A stretch of DNA of 64,000 nucleotides from Ariolimax columbianus. Lineage: Eukaryota > Mollusca > Gastropoda > Stylommatophora > Arionidae. Shown here piece by piece: positions 20,656-32,000 of this stretch. Positions within the stretch are counted from its first letter, which is position 1, and each line of letters begins with the position of its first letter. Made by a program: the position numbers and the translations under genes. The notes beneath the pieces were generated by a model. That model searched no databases, was not told the DNA's origin, and saw only the letters and a program-made list of their open reading frames with translations. Location of the stretch: contig JAVGWX010000012.1 in assembly GCA_036924085.1 (NCBI GenBank), forward strand, positions 32,546,272-32,610,271, given 5' to 3'.

Positions 20656-22975
20656 CTGACAGCAGCCAGTAGCCAGCGACCCATAGCTGGCTGCTTGCAT
20701 CAGGGTCATCGAACGAGTGCTGACAGCAGCCAGTAGCCAGCGACCTATAGCTGGCTGCTTGCATCAGGGTCATCGAACGAGTGCTGACAGCAGCCAGTAG
20801 CCAGCGACCCATAGCTGGCTGCTTGCATCAGGGTCATCGAACGAGTGCTGACAGCAGCCAGTAGCCAGCGACCCATAGCTGGCTGCTTGCATCAGGGTCA
20901 TCGAACGAGTGCTGACAGCAGCCAGTAGCCAGCGACTCATAGCTGGCTGCTTGCATCAGGGTCATCGAACGAGTGCTGACAGCAGCCAGTAGCCAGCGAC
21001 CCATAGCTGGCTGCTTGCATCAGGGTCATCGAACGAGTGCTGACAGCAGCCAGTAGCCAGCGACCCATAGCTGGCTGCTTGCATCAGGGTCATCGAACGA
21101 GTGCTGACAGCTGCCAGTAGCCAGCAACTCGTAGCTGGCTGCTTGCATCAGGGTCATCGAATGAGTGCTGACAGCTGCCAGTAGCCAGCAACTCGTAGCT
21201 GGCTGCTTGCATCAGGGTCATCGAACGAGTGCTGACAGCTGCCAGTAGCCAGCAACTCGTAGCTGGCTGCTTGCATCAGGGTCATCGAACGAGTGCTGAC
21301 AGCTGCCAGTAGCCAGCAACTCGTAGCTGGCTGCTTGCATCAGGGTCATCAAACGAGTGCTGACAGCTGCCAGTAGCCAGCAACTCGTAGCTGGCTGCTT
21401 GCATCAGGGTCATCGAATGAGTGCTGACAGCTGCCAGTAGCCAGCAACTCGTAGCTGGCTGCTTGCATCAGGGTCATCGAACGAGTGCTGACAGCTGCCA
21501 GTAGCCAGCAACTCGTAGCTGGCTGCTTGCATCAGGGTCATCGAACGAGTGCTGACAGCAGCCAGTAGCCAGCGACTCGTAGCTGGCTCCTTGCATCAGG
21601 GTCATCGAACGAGTGCTGACAGCAGCCAGTAGCCAGCGACTCATAGCTGGCTGCTTGCATCAGGGTCATCGAACGAGTGCTGACAGCTGCCAGTAGCCAG
21701 CGACCCATAGCTGGCTGCTTGCATCAGGGTCATCGAACGAGTGCTGACAGCAGCCAGTACCATAGCTGGCTGCTTGCATCAGGGTCATCGAACGAGTGCT
21801 GACAGCAGCCAGTAGCCAGCGACCCATAGCTGGCTGCTTGCATCAGGGTCATCGAACGAGTGCTTACAGCAGCCAGTAGCCAGCGACCCAAAGCTGGCTG
21901 CTTGCATCAGGGTCATCGAACGAGTGCTGACAGCAGCTAGTAGCCAGCGACCCATAGCTGGCTGCTTGCATCAGGGTCATCGAACGAGTGCTGACAGCAG
22001 CCAGTAGCCAGCGACCCATAGCTGGCTGCTTGCATCAGGGTCATCGAACGAGTGCTGACAGCAGCCAGTAGCCAGCGACCCATAGCTGGCTGCTTGCATC
22101 AGGGTCATCGAACGAATGCTGACAGCAGCCAGTAGCCAGCGACCCATAGCTGGCTGCTTGCATCAGGGTCATCGAACGAGTGCTGACAGCTGCCAGTAGC
22201 CAGCAACTCGTAGCTGGCTGCTTGCATCAGGGTCATCGAACGAGTGCTGACAGCTGCCAGTAGCCAGCAACTCGTAGCTAGCTGCTTGCATCAGGGTCAT
22301 CGAACGAGTGCTGACAGCAGCCAGTAGCCAGCGACTCGTAGCTGGCTCCTTGCATCAGGGTCATCGAACGAGTGCTGACAGCAGCCAGTAGCCAGCGACC
22401 CATAGCTGGCTGCTTGCATCAGGGTCATCGAACGAGTGCTGACAGCAGCCAGTAGCCAGCGACCCATAGCTGGCTGCTTGCATCAGGGTCATCGAACGAG
22501 TGCTTACAGCAGCCAGTAGCCAGCGAGCCAAAGCTGGCTGCTTGCATCAGGGTCATCGAACGAGTGCTGACAGCAGCCAGTAGCCAGCGACCCATAGCTG
22601 GCTGCTTGCATCAGGGTCAGTGAACCAGAGCTGACAGTAGCGAGCGAACCATAGCTGGCTGCTTGCATCAAGGTCATCGAACGAGTGCTGACAGCAGCCA
22701 GTAGCCAGCGACTCATATCTGACTGCTTGCATCAGCGTCAGTGAACCAGAGCTGAAAGCAGCCAGCGATTCATAGCAGACTGCTTACATCAGGATCAGTG
22801 AACCAGAGCTGACAGTAGCGAGCGAACCATAGCTGACTGCTTGCATCAGGGTCAGTGAACCAGAGCTGACAGTAGCCAGCGACTCATAGCTGACTGCTTG
22901 CATCAGGGTCAGTGAACCAGAGCTGACAGTAGCCAGCGACTCATAGCTGACTGCTTGCATCAGGGTCATCGAACT
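20655..22975 (+). repeat. 64-bp minisatellite derived from family A 5' region, about 36 copies
   Basis: The unit (GCTGACAGCAGCCAGTAG, CCAGCGACCCATAGCTGG, CTGCTTGCATCAGGG, TCATCGAACGAGT) aligns with the first ~65 bp of family A, where CAGCGACCCATAGCTGACTG and CATCAGGGCCAGCGAACC occur once. Variants with GCTGCCAGTAGCCAGCAACTC cluster in the left-middle. The right-end units (ACCAGAGCTGACAG) are shorter and closest to the family A sequence. Confidence 0.96.
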
Positions 22976-23157
22976 AAAGGTTACCAAGACCCTATTTCAC
23001 CTCCAAGCGGCGGCTCTGGAAACAGGCTGCACTAATGCAGTCTTACTAAGAAGATAATGATCACAGTGGCAAGACACACCAGGTACCAACGAAAAAAAAC
23101 AACATATCTGAAACTTGATGCGTTGGATCGAAAGGCGCAGATATCGTAGCCTCACTG
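22976..23157 (+). mobile_element. Family A distal part, continuing from the array
   Basis: Directly after the last array unit, the remaining family A sequence follows in order: ACCAAGACCCT, CACCTCCAAGCGG, AAACAGGCTGCA, TTGATGCGTTGGATCG, AAAGGCGCAGATATCG. So the array sits inside one family A copy. The 3' third and tail are missing. Confidence 0.8.
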
Positions 23158-23740
23158 TTCTTGTTGTTGAATGTCTACAATGAGTAAGTTCTTCTTCTTC
23201 TTCTTCTTCGTTAATTCTCAATCTCCCACTACCAAACCCTGAAAGGGCTTAAGTAGAAGAATGTAGTCCAGAGAACGGAATGCGTGGTGTCGTAGTTTAC
23301 AGCTTGGCTGCGATATTTGCACCTTTCGGTCCAACACATCCGACTTCAGCAACCATTTTTTGAGTACCGGGTTAGCATTGCCTCTTCGATCCCTTCTCCT
23401 TAGCCAGTCTGCCCTGCTGCAGCCTGTTATCCAGGATCACCGCGTGGAGGTGTAGAAGGGTCTTGGCAGCTATGATTCGCTGGCGCTGACGCTAGCAGTC
23501 AGCTATGGGTCGCTAACCACTGCAGCTCATGTGCTACTCAGCATCTTGATCCCAATGAGTAAGTTGACTCATATAGGCGCCCTGAAAAGGGCGGCGTTAA
23601 GTGGTGCGATTGTGTAGCTTTCCTCACATCCCGAACGTGCTGATGAGGGTGTACCTGGGTCCTCCAGGCGGTTGTGTTATGCTTGCCTTCATCTGCGTGG
23701 CGGCGCTCACTACTAGGTGAACCTCGCTGCATGCTTCGAC
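23158..23740 (-). mobile_element. Family B element split by family A
   Basis: Family B in antisense: TTGTTGTTGAATGTC...AATGAGTAAGTT at 23158-23190, then after the family A insertion GGCGCCCTGAAAAGGGCG, CACATCCCGAACGTGCTG and GGCGGTTGTGTTATGC to about 23740. The 5' part is missing. A frame with HNTTAWRTQVHPHQH and VRDVRKAT is shared with other copies. Confidence 0.85.
23191..23553 (-). mobile_element. Family A, full length, 12-bp target duplication
   Basis: A 363-bp copy flanked by AATGAGTAAGTT at 23179-23190 and 23554-23565. On the minus strand it starts GGGATCAAGATGCTGAG and ends with a GAA tail, defining the full 5' end of the family. It inserted into family B. Confidence 0.93.
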
Positions 23741-23744
23741 ACAA

Positions 23745-24015
23745 TGTCGTAACTTTCTTTTCAGAACGATAGCAGCAGAAGAGGGAGAAGAAGAAGAGAA
23801 AGAAGAAGAAAATGAAGTTGAAGAACAGGAAGAAAAAGAAGAGCAAGAAGAAGAATAAAAAGAAAAGAAGAAGAAGAAGAGTAAGAAGAGGAAGGATAAT
23901 ACGAAGAAGAGGAAGAAGAAGAAAAAGCAGCAGAAGAAAAAAAGAGGAAAAAAGAATAAGAAGAATAAAATGAATAAAGAAAAGAAGAAGAAAAAGAGGA
24001 AGACATTCTTTTTTC
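23745..24015. repeat. Polypurine GAA-rich tract
   Basis: About 250 bp of almost pure purine on the plus strand (GAAGAAG, AAAAGAGG). Antisense Phe/Ser frames are artefacts. Confidence 0.95.
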
Positions 24016-24049
24016 CAGTGTAAAATAAAACTGATCAGCGCAGTCCTTG

Positions 24050-24255
24050 AGCACTAGCTTGTCATGGCAAAGATACGGGATTCAACTCTCGCTAGCGGCA
24101 GTTGCAGTCTACCCAGCTGTAAATGAAGTACCTGACTGGCGACATGGGAAGGAAAAAGGCACAGAGGAATGGTCCTGGCCACATCTCCTCACAAAGATGG
24201 GGCTTAGTATAATCAAGACTCTGACACTTCACCCCTAACGGCAGTACCTGCTATT
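24050..24255 (+). mobile_element. SINE3 copy
   Basis: The tRNA-like head ends GGGATTCAACTCTCGC (B-box region), then the core TACCCAGCTGTAAATGAAG and the 3' end CACCCCTAACGGCAGTACC. Landmarks match the copies at 36.1, 58.0 and 63.4 kb. Confidence 0.75.
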
Positions 24256-25090
24256 GGACCACCTTAACCTGTTATTAATATATGATCAGATACCGGGCAG
24301 GCATGCTAACAGTAACAGCACCAAACACCTTTTTCACAACGCCATCTCTAAGCATGGTTCACCAAATGGACTGACCGCAGTGGGTATAATGACGTACCTG
24401 GCACGACCCGACTGCGTAAGCTCCCGAAAAAAAAACCGACTAAAATTACGTCTCAAGAGGGCGCCAGTTTGTAAACGAGGCAACCAACTTGTAACCGAGA
24501 CATTCTATTTCCGGAGTTAGGAGCTATACGGTGCCAACATCCATCGAGTGCAGGGTCTCTCAAACTGATGTTCCATGGAAATATAACAATCGGCGAAAGG
24601 TCTCTAGAATGTCTGCGAGAAATACTTATCAAATAAAATTAATGTATTGCAAAAACAACAAAAAACCAAAGTATTTTAGAAAAAATATCTACGTTTTTCA
24701 GTACAAGCTTTTATTTATACTAAGATATTTTTGTGTATTTTTGGGACTGCAGGAGTGTATTTAAAAAAACATTATTTTGATGTTTATATGGTGACTTGGT
24801 GTGATGACGTTTTCTTATTTAAAAAAAATAATTTGGTGCTTTGATTGTTTATAAAAAATGTGTTGTGTTCACCTGAGCCGTTCATCAAATCTATTTATCG
24901 CCATGAGACCGAAGAGAACAAGCTGGTCAACATTCATGGCCGATCTCATCGTGAGATTGAAGAGACCAAGCTGGTCAACATTCATGGCCGACTTAAATCT
25001 TTGAAAATGATCAACGTTCACGTCGATTTCTTCACCCGCGTCATCTCCAATGTTAACTTATTGTTATTCGTGATTTTCCAACTCCATGAA
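24256..25090. other. No gene recognised; small internal duplication
   Basis: Two short open frames (24254-24520 and 24845-25108) have no recognisable domain. At 24904-24990 a duplicated segment contains AAGCTGGTCAACATTCATGG twice. Confidence 0.5.
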
Positions 25091-25106
25091 CGTATGTGTC
25101 TGTTCT

Positions 25107-26478
25107 AGTGTGTGTGTGTGTGTGTGCGCGTGTGTGTGTGTGTGCGCGTGTGTGTTCTAATGTGTGCGTGTGTGTGTGCGTGTTATAATGTGTGTGTACC
25201 TGTTCTAATGCGTGTGTGTGTGTGTGTGGGTGTGCCTGTTCTAATGTGTGTGTGCCTGTTATAATGTGTGTGTGCGTGTTATAATGTGTGTGTGCGTGTT
25301 ATAATGTGTGTGTGTCTGTTCTAATGTGTGTGTGTCTGTTCTATTGTGTGTGTGTCTGTTCTAATGTGTGTGTGTGTCTGTTCTAATGTGTGTGTGTGTC
25401 TGTTTTAATGTATGTGTGCCTCTTCTAATGTGTGCGTGCGTGTTCTAATGTTAATGTGCCTGTTATAATGTGTGTGTGTGCGTGTACGTTTCTTGTTCTA
25501 ATGTGTGTGTACCTGTTCTAATGTGTGTGTGCCTGCGTGTTCTAATGTATGTGCCTGTTCTAATGTGTGTGTGTCTGTTCTAATGTGTGTGTGTCGGTTC
25601 TAATATGGTGTGCCTGTTATAATGTGTGTGTGCCTATTCTAATGTGTGTGTGCCTATTCTAATGTGTGCGTGTGTCTGTTCTAATGTGTGTGTGTGTCTG
25701 TTCTAATGTGTGTGTGCCTGTTCTAATGTGTGTGTGTGTGTGCCTGTTCTATTGGGTGTGTGGCTGTTCTAATGTGTGTGTTCCTGTTCTAATGTGTGTG
25801 TGTTCCTGTTCTAATGTGTGTGTGTGCCTGTTATATTGTGTGTGTGTTCTAATGTGTGTGTGTGCCTGTTCTAACGTGTGTGTATGTGCCTCTTCAAATG
25901 TGAATGTGCCTTTTCTAATGTGTGTGTGCCTCTTCTAATGTGTGTGTGCCTCTTCTAATGTGTATGTGCCTCTTCTAATGTGTGTGTGTGTGTCTGTTCT
26001 AATGTGTGTGTGTGCCTGTTCTAACGTGTGTCCGTATTCTAATGTGTGTGTGTGTGCCTGTTCTAACGTGTGTGTCCGTATTCTGTGTGTGCCTGTTCTA
26101 ATATGTGTGTGTGTGCCTGTTCTAATGTGTGTGTGTGTGCCTGTTCTAATGTGTGTGTGTGTGTGCCTGTTCTAATGTGTGTCCGTATTCTAATGTGTGT
26201 GTGTGTGCCTGTTCTAACGTGTGTGTCCGTATTCTGTGTGTGTGTGCCTGTTCTAATATGTGTGTGTGTGCCTGTTCTAATGTGTGTGTGTGTGTGTGTG
26301 TGTGTGTGCCTGTTCTAATGGGTGTGTGTGTGTGTGCCTGTTCTAATGTGTGTGTGTGTGTGTGCCTGTTCTAATGTGTGTGTGTGTGTCTGTTCTAATG
26401 TGTGTGTGTGTGCCTGTTCTAATGTGTGTGTGTGTGCCTGTTCTAATGCGAGTGTGTGTGTGCCTGTTCTAATGCGAC
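25107..26478. repeat. GT-rich minisatellite, about 1.4 kb
   Basis: Units of 20-40 bp made of (TG)n followed by CCTGTTCTAA or CTGTTCTAATG, with variable GT length. Cys/Val-rich frames on the plus strand follow from the repeat. Alternating GT is Z-DNA prone. Confidence 0.97.
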
Positions 26479-26554
26479 TTGAAGTTGCCGATCTCGCTGT
26501 CGATTTAAGTAAATATTACAAAATGACATTTTTCAGTATAACCTTTAAATGACA

Positions 26555-26690
26555 TATGCAGGAACCGTCAACATGTGATATATGAACAGTTCTCAACCGG
26601 TAGATGAGGTGTACATAGTTTCAGTTCTCTAGGCTATGGGGAAGTTAGTTAAAATAGGAGAAATAGAAGATCATGTACACGGACAATGGT
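26555..26690 (+). repeat. Family D dispersed sequence, unexpanded copy
   Basis: Landmarks CGTCAACATGTGATA, then GTTCTCTAGGCTATGG and GGAAGTTAGTTAAAAT, then GGAGAAAT. The same order is found at 39.29-39.65 kb, where the middle part is repeated six times. Confidence 0.75.
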
Positions 26691-26789
26691 CATGTCGGGT
26701 TGCCATAATAACGTGAGAAAAAAAAATGAGGTCGCTGTTGTCAGATCGCATTTGTGAGATATGATTGTGGGGATAACAGTCAGGGGGCA

Positions 26790-27010
26790 ATGCGAGCTTG
26801 GCTTACAAACACAACGCACCGTGTTCAACAATTGCTCGGACGTGCAGTCAATGGGATGTGTGCTTGGCTTACAAACACATAGTACCGGGTTCAAATGACG
26901 TCCCAGTCTGTTTGACAGATCAGACATGTCGTTGAATCTTCCATGGTATGACCGTTTCTGCAAGTCGACCCAACTGTAAATGGGTACTTGACCACGTCAG
27001 GAATAAATTT
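26790..27010 (+). mobile_element. SINE-like sequence with duplicated head, SINE3-related core
   Basis: Two consecutive head-like segments each contain CTTGGCTTACAAACACA and a B-box-like TTCAA element (GTGTTCAACAATT; CGGGTTCAAATGAC). They are followed by GTCGACCCAACTGTAAATGG, the core shared by SINE2 and SINE3. Confidence 0.55.
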
Positions 27011-27390
27011 ATGAGCCCTGACGGAAGCTGCGAAGTTTGTACTCTCTAGTCGGCACTTTCACCGAGCACAAATGGGTGTGTCCCGGTACTATGACGTCAG
27101 TTCTGTGCGCCACTTTCCATTTTCCAATTAAGACTAAATGTGTAATCCACACGGGTAAATTTAGCTGCAACTGTACAGCTGAGGTTCAGACTCTAGAACC
27201 GTCTGCTAATATAATACACAATTCAAAGTCCAACTGTCATCAAGTAGTGGTTGTCGCATACTCGTTACCAGTACTGCCTGGCCTTAAGAGTGATCACTAC
27301 CAATCAGAGGAATGAACTAAGTAGCTGCCAGTAAGCGAACAATAATTCAGTGGTTATCTCCCCATTGTAGTGTCCTTGGCAACGACAAGA
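27011..27390. other. No gene recognised
   Basis: A 92-codon open frame at 27037-27315 has several cysteines but no recognisable domain. It is probably random. Confidence 0.4.
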
Positions 27391-27396
27391 CAGGCG

Positions 27397-28236
27397 GGCA
27401 AAACATGGATGTGAATGTGTACAGGTAGATAGTGAAATCACACAAAACATGGATGCGAATGTGAACAGGTAGATAGTGAAATCACACAAAACATGGATGT
27501 TAATGTGAACAGGTAGATAGTGAAATCACACAAAACATGGATGCGAATGTGAACAGGTAGATAGTGAAATCACACAAAACATGGATGTTAATGTGAATAG
27601 GTAGATAGTGAAATCACACAAAACATGGATGTGAATGTGAACAGGTAAATAGCGAAATCACACAAAACATGGATGTGAATGTGAACAGGTAGATAGTGAA
27701 ATCACACAAAACATGGATGTGAATGTGAACAGGTAGATAGTGAAATCACACAAAACAGGGTTGTGAATGTGAACAGGTAGATAGGGAAATCACACAAAAC
27801 ATGGATGTGAATGTGTACAGGTAGATAGTGAAATCACACAAAACATGGATGTGAATGTGAACAGGTAGATAGTGAAATCACACAAAACAGGGATGTGAAT
27901 GTGTACAGGTAGATAGTGAAATCACACAAAACATGGATGTGAATGTGTACAGGTAGATAGTGAAATCACACAAAACAGGGATGCGAATGGAAACAGGTAG
28001 ATAGTGAAATCACACAAAACATGGATGCGAATGGAAACAGGTAGATAGTGAAATCACACAAAACATGGATGCGAATGTGAACAGGTAGATAGGGAAATCA
28101 CACAAAACATGGATGCGAATGGAAACAGGTAGATAGTGAAATCACACAAAACATGGATGCGAATGTGAACAGGTGGATAGTAAAATCACACAAATCATGG
28201 ATACGAATGTGAGCAAGTAAATAGTGAAATCACACA
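27397..28236. repeat. 44-bp minisatellite, about 19 copies
   Basis: The unit is CACAAAACATGGATG, TGAATGTGAACAGG, TAGATAGTGAAATCA with few substitutions. There are no unique spacers between units, so it is not a CRISPR array. Confidence 0.97.
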
Positions 28237-28417
28237 CTCTCTGAGAAAAAGAGTTACCCGAGCTGTTAGATAGTGTTGTCCAGCCTATACTTGAGATTCT
28301 TCTCGCATTCCTCAGGGATACCAACTACGCTCTGAACACTTTCTTCTCCATTCTACTCTTCCCCGACATCACCTAGCAGTTCTTCGTACTTTTTGTTTGC
28401 TCGCGTTATACCTCCTT
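28237..28417. other. No gene seen
   Basis: Unique sequence between two arrays. Confidence 0.5.
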
Positions 28418-29450
28418 TCCTCGTTCGGGCGGCTTGCCAGTCCCCCGTTCCCCGTTTGGACAGCTTGCCCGTCCGCCGTTCCTCGTTCTGACAGCTTGCC
28501 CGTCCGCCGTTCCTTGTTCGGATAGCTTGCCCGTCCTCCGTTCCCCGTTCGGACGGCTTGCCAGTCCCCATTCCCCGTTCGGACGGCTTGCCAGTTCTCC
28601 GTTCCCCGTTCAGACAGCTTGCCAGTCCCCCATTCCCTGTTCGGACGGCTTGCCAGTCCTCCATTCCCCGTTCGGACAGCTTGTCAGTCCCCCATTCCCC
28701 GTTCGGACAGCTTGCCAGTCCCCCATTCCCCGTTCGGACGGCTTGACAGTCCTCCGTTCCCCGTTCGGACGGCTTGCCAGTCCCCCGTTCCCCGTTCGGA
28801 CAGCTTGTCAGTCCCCCATTCCCGTTCTGTCAGCTTGCCAGTCTCCCGTTCGGACGGCTTGCCAGTCCTCCGTTCCCCGATCGGACGGCTTGCCAGTCCT
28901 CCGTTCCCCGATCGGACGGCTTGAAAGTCCTCCGTTCCCCATTCGGACAGCTTGCCAGTCCCCCATTCCCCGTTCGGACGGCTTGACAGTCCTCCGTCCC
29001 CCGTTCCCCGTTCGGACAGCTTGCCAGTCCCCCGTTCGGACAGCTTGCCAGTCCCCCATTCGGACAGCTTGCCAGTCCCCCGTTCGGACAGCTTGCCAGT
29101 CCCCCGTTCGGACAGCTTGCCAGTCCCCCGTTCCCCGTTCGGACAGCTTTCAAGTCCTCCGTTCCCCGTTCGGGCAGCTTTCCAGTCCTCCGTTCCCCGT
29201 TCGGGCAGCTTTCCAGTCCTCCGTTCCCCGTTCGGACAGCTTTCAAGTCCTCCGTTCCCCGTTCGGGCAGCTTTCATGTCCTCCGTTCCCCGTTCGGACA
29301 GCTTTCAAGTCCTCCGTTCCCCGTTCGGACAGCTTGCCAGTCCCCCGTTCCCCGTTCGGACAGCTTGCCAGTCCTCCGTTCCCCGTTCGGGCAGCTTTCC
29401 AGTCCTTCGTTCCCCGTTCGGACGGCTTGCAAGCCCTCCGTTTTTTCCTC
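28418..29450. repeat. 30-bp minisatellite, about 34 copies, open in several frames
   Basis: The unit is CCGTTCCCCGTTCGG, ACAGCTTGCCAGTCC. Because 30 is a multiple of three and the unit has no stops in most frames, long frames appear on both strands (up to 379 codons on plus, ten-residue period with PFPVRTACQS). The plus frame has no ATG until about 29275, so there is no evidence of translation. Some units are 20 bp shorter. Confidence 0.96.
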
Positions 29451-29592
29451 GACCAGATAATTAACCTCTCTACCAAGTTGGTTTTAGGTCAAGCGCCTTA
29501 CACGCGTCTGCCCCTTTTAGTCCGGTTGTTTGTGCTATACTATCTGCTTCCATCGTTAGATGTGGATTCATAATACTATATCAATGCAGGAA

Positions 29593-29610
29593 GGGGGGGG
29601 GGGGGGGGGG
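29593..29610 (+). repeat. G18 homopolymer
   Basis: Eighteen consecutive G directly before the 5' end of a family B copy. Confidence 0.95.
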
Positions 29611-29977
29611 AAGGAAGACTAACGTCTGTTCAGGCAAGATGTACTGATCTGACATGTTAGTCAGGGTCAGGCTAAATATACGGGCTAAGACCCTCACCTG
29701 GACTTCCTCGCAGCCCTTCCTGAAAAGGGGCTGTTTTCACGACAGCCTGGCTAACGAGGTGAGGGAACGACATGATTCCCGTAATAGTGAGCGACACGCA
29801 GATGAAGCCACGCATAGCACAACCGAACGAAGGACCCTGGCCCACCTTCGTCAGCACGCTCGAGATGAGGAAAGCTACGACAACCCGCCACATAACGCTC
29901 TGTTTAGGGTGCACAAAAGAGTAATCCTACTCATTGTGGGCATTCAACAACAGTAACAACAACAACAACAACAACAT
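29611..29977 (+). mobile_element. Family B element, full length
   Basis: From AAGGAAGACTAACGTC through ATGTTAGTCAGGGTCAGG, CCTGGCTAACGAGG and CACGCTCGAGATGAGG to TGGGCATTCAAC and a CAA tail. The 5' part contains one and a half copies of the 38-bp unit expanded at 4.3 and 60.6 kb. An open frame runs LANEVRERHDS, HSTTERRTLAHLRQH, ending in the tail. Confidence 0.9.
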
Positions 29978-30499
29978 CATGAAGCATATTATAAGTTCTG
30001 TGCACCGCTTCTATCATTGTGCTGTGTATTTCAATTACACTAAACCAAATTTTGTGCTTTCTATTATCGAAAACGGGTTAGCGTGCAGACATTGAAGCCA
30101 ACATCGTGGAACCATTTCTTCATCCTGTTTCCACATCTCGAGCAAGTTTGCAAAGTATTGTAATGTCACACCGTCACTCAATGTCCACATTACTAATAGG
30201 ATTCGTGCATCTCAATTCACCAACTTGCTTTTTGCGCCAAATTTAATCCTACATAACGCTCCACTTCGTGCGTTAACGCTGATTTGATGTCATTTAATGC
30301 TGTAGGTCATTGTGACCTCGTCATCTATGCTCACCTACCCAACAGTATGACTAACAATTTACTTTACACAACCCGTTTTCACGAAGCAATCATGTAGAAT
30401 ACGCTTTACGACTACGTCCACTGGTCACTTTGTGACAAAATTACAGGACTGGAGACAGGGTTGGGACCCACACAAGATTAACTACTATGTTGAAGAACG
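29978..30499. other. No gene seen
   Basis: Unique sequence, possibly the upstream part of the Penelope-like relic, but no motif is readable. Confidence 0.4.
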
Positions 30500-30745
30500 G
30501 TCGCTTATGATTATGACTTACGTGTCTACCAACATCAGTCTGGCCGAACTCGCCCTTACCCGTAACACCTTTAAGTTGAATGGCCAGTTTCTTTGACAGA
30601 TCAGCGGCGTGGCTATAGGCACAACAATGGCCCTCAGCTGCGCATGTCTTTTCATGGGACACCTGTAATGCCTATCTGGCATCAGTATCAGGGCATTTCT
30701 TCTTTTATATGCTATCGATACATCGAACACAGTATCGGTATAACT
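30500..30745 (+). pseudogene. Penelope-like reverse transcriptase scrap
   Basis: One frame reads AELALTRNTFKLNG, a stop, then QISGVAIGTTMALSCACLFMG. This resembles the F.FNG..Y.Q..G.AMGT..AP..ANLFMG block upstream of the YxDD box in Penelope-like RTs. The expected YxDD box some 30 residues later is unreadable. Only one block supports the call. Confidence 0.55.
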
Positions 30746-30790
30746 GATATGCCCAGATGAATCTGCTGAGAAGGGCATGAACTGCATCGG

Positions 30791-31105
30791 TCTGCGACAC
30801 AATGCTGACTGCTATCTTCAGGACCAGCGATACAGAGCTGTCCTTCTCACCTCCGCGCTGTGATTCTGAATGGCAGGCTGCAACAGAGCAGACTGGCTAA
30901 GGAGAAGGGATCAAAGAGGGAAGGCTAATCAGGTACTCAAAAATGCTTGCTGAAGTCGGATGTATCGGACCGAACGGTGAAAATATCGCAGTCAAACTGT
31001 AAACTGACACAATGCATTCCATACTCCTGATAATATCCTGCTTCTTGAAAAGCCCTCTTCATGGCTTGATTGTCGGAGTTTAAGAACGGACGACGAAGAA
31101 GGGAG
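30791..31105 (+). mobile_element. Family A element, 5' truncated
   Basis: Starts ATGCTGACTGCTATC and continues GACCAGCGATACAGAGCTG, CAGACTGGCTAAGGAG, GCTGAAGTCGGATG and AAATATCGCAG, ending AAGAACGGACGACGAAG with a GAA-rich tail. Confidence 0.85.
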
Positions 31106-31170
31106 AAGGGAGGAAGAAGAAGGAAGAAGTAGTAGTAGTAGTAGTAGAAGTAGAAGTAGTCGGACAGGCC
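31106..31170. repeat. GAA/GTA simple repeat
   Basis: GAAGGAAGAAGTAGTAGTAG, a tail extension of family A. Confidence 0.85.
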
Positions 31171-31224
31171 AAAGACTGACTTCTATAGCTTCACTGTTAT
31201 TGTCAACAACTCCCATTCCTTTAT

Positions 31225-32000
31225 CCATTTTACACTACTATCTACATCTCTCCTTCCAGCCTCTCCCCTACTATCTTCTATCCTTCCAGCCTGTCCCTCA
31301 CTGTCTCCTTCTGTCCTTCCAGCCTCTCCCCTACTGTCTTCTATCCTTCCAGCCTGTCCCCCACTGTCTCCTTCTGTCCTTCCAGCCTCTCCCCCACTGT
31401 CTCCTTCTGTCCTTCCAGCCTCTTCCCTACTATCTTCTATCCTTCCAGCCTGTCCCCCACTGTCTCCTTCTGTCCTTCCAACCTCCCCCCCCCCCCACCA
31501 GTCTCCTTCTGTCCTTCCAGCCTCTCCCCTACTATCTTCTATCCTTCCAGCCTATCCCCCACTGTCTCCTTCTGTCCTTCCAGCCTCTCCCCCACTGTCT
31601 CCTTCTGTCCTTCCAGCCTCTCCCCTACTATTTTCTATCCTTCCAGCCTGTCCCCCACTGTGTCCTTCTGTCCTTCCAGCCTCTCCCCTACTGTCTTCTG
31701 TCCTTCCAGCCTCCGCCCTTCTGTCTTCTGTCCTTCAGCCTCTCTCCTTCCGTCCTTCTAGCCTCTCCCCCACCGTCGCCTTCTGTCCTACCAGCCTCTC
31801 CCCTACTCTCTCCATATGTTCTTCCAGCCTCTCCCCCACTGTCTCAATCTGTCCTTCCAGCCTCTCTACCACTGTCTCCTTCTGTCCTTCCGTCCTGTCT
31901 TCCACTCTGTCCATCGGGCCTCTTCCCCACTCTCCACTTGTCTTTCCAGCCTCTTCTCTCCCACTGTCTACTATACTCCCATTAAAGCCCAAACAGCCTC
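31225..32000. repeat. Polypyrimidine minisatellite, about 30-33 bp units
   Basis: Units contain TCCTTCCAGCCTCTCCC and ACTGTCTCCTTCTG or CTATCTTCTA variants. The plus strand is almost pure pyrimidine. A 261-codon plus frame through it is repeat-driven. Confidence 0.95.

Noticed and set aside
24254..25108. Two short open frames of 87-88 codons
   Set aside because: No domain, no codon evidence, and one contains an internal duplication; no gene can be supported.
25666..26552. Chain of Cys/Val-rich plus frames
   Set aside because: They come from a GT-rich minisatellite and change register with each length variant.
27397..28236. Regular 44-bp repeat that could suggest a CRISPR array
   Set aside because: Units are contiguous and near-identical with no unique spacers, there are no cas genes, and the sequence is eukaryotic.
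28434..29573. 379-codon plus-strand frame that looks like a repeat protein
   Set aside because: It is produced by a 30-bp stop-poor minisatellite, has no ATG near its start, and equally long frames exist on the other strand.
31200..31985. 261-codon plus frame with FQPLPHCLLLS repeats
   Set aside because: Translation of a polypyrimidine minisatellite; no start context or domain.
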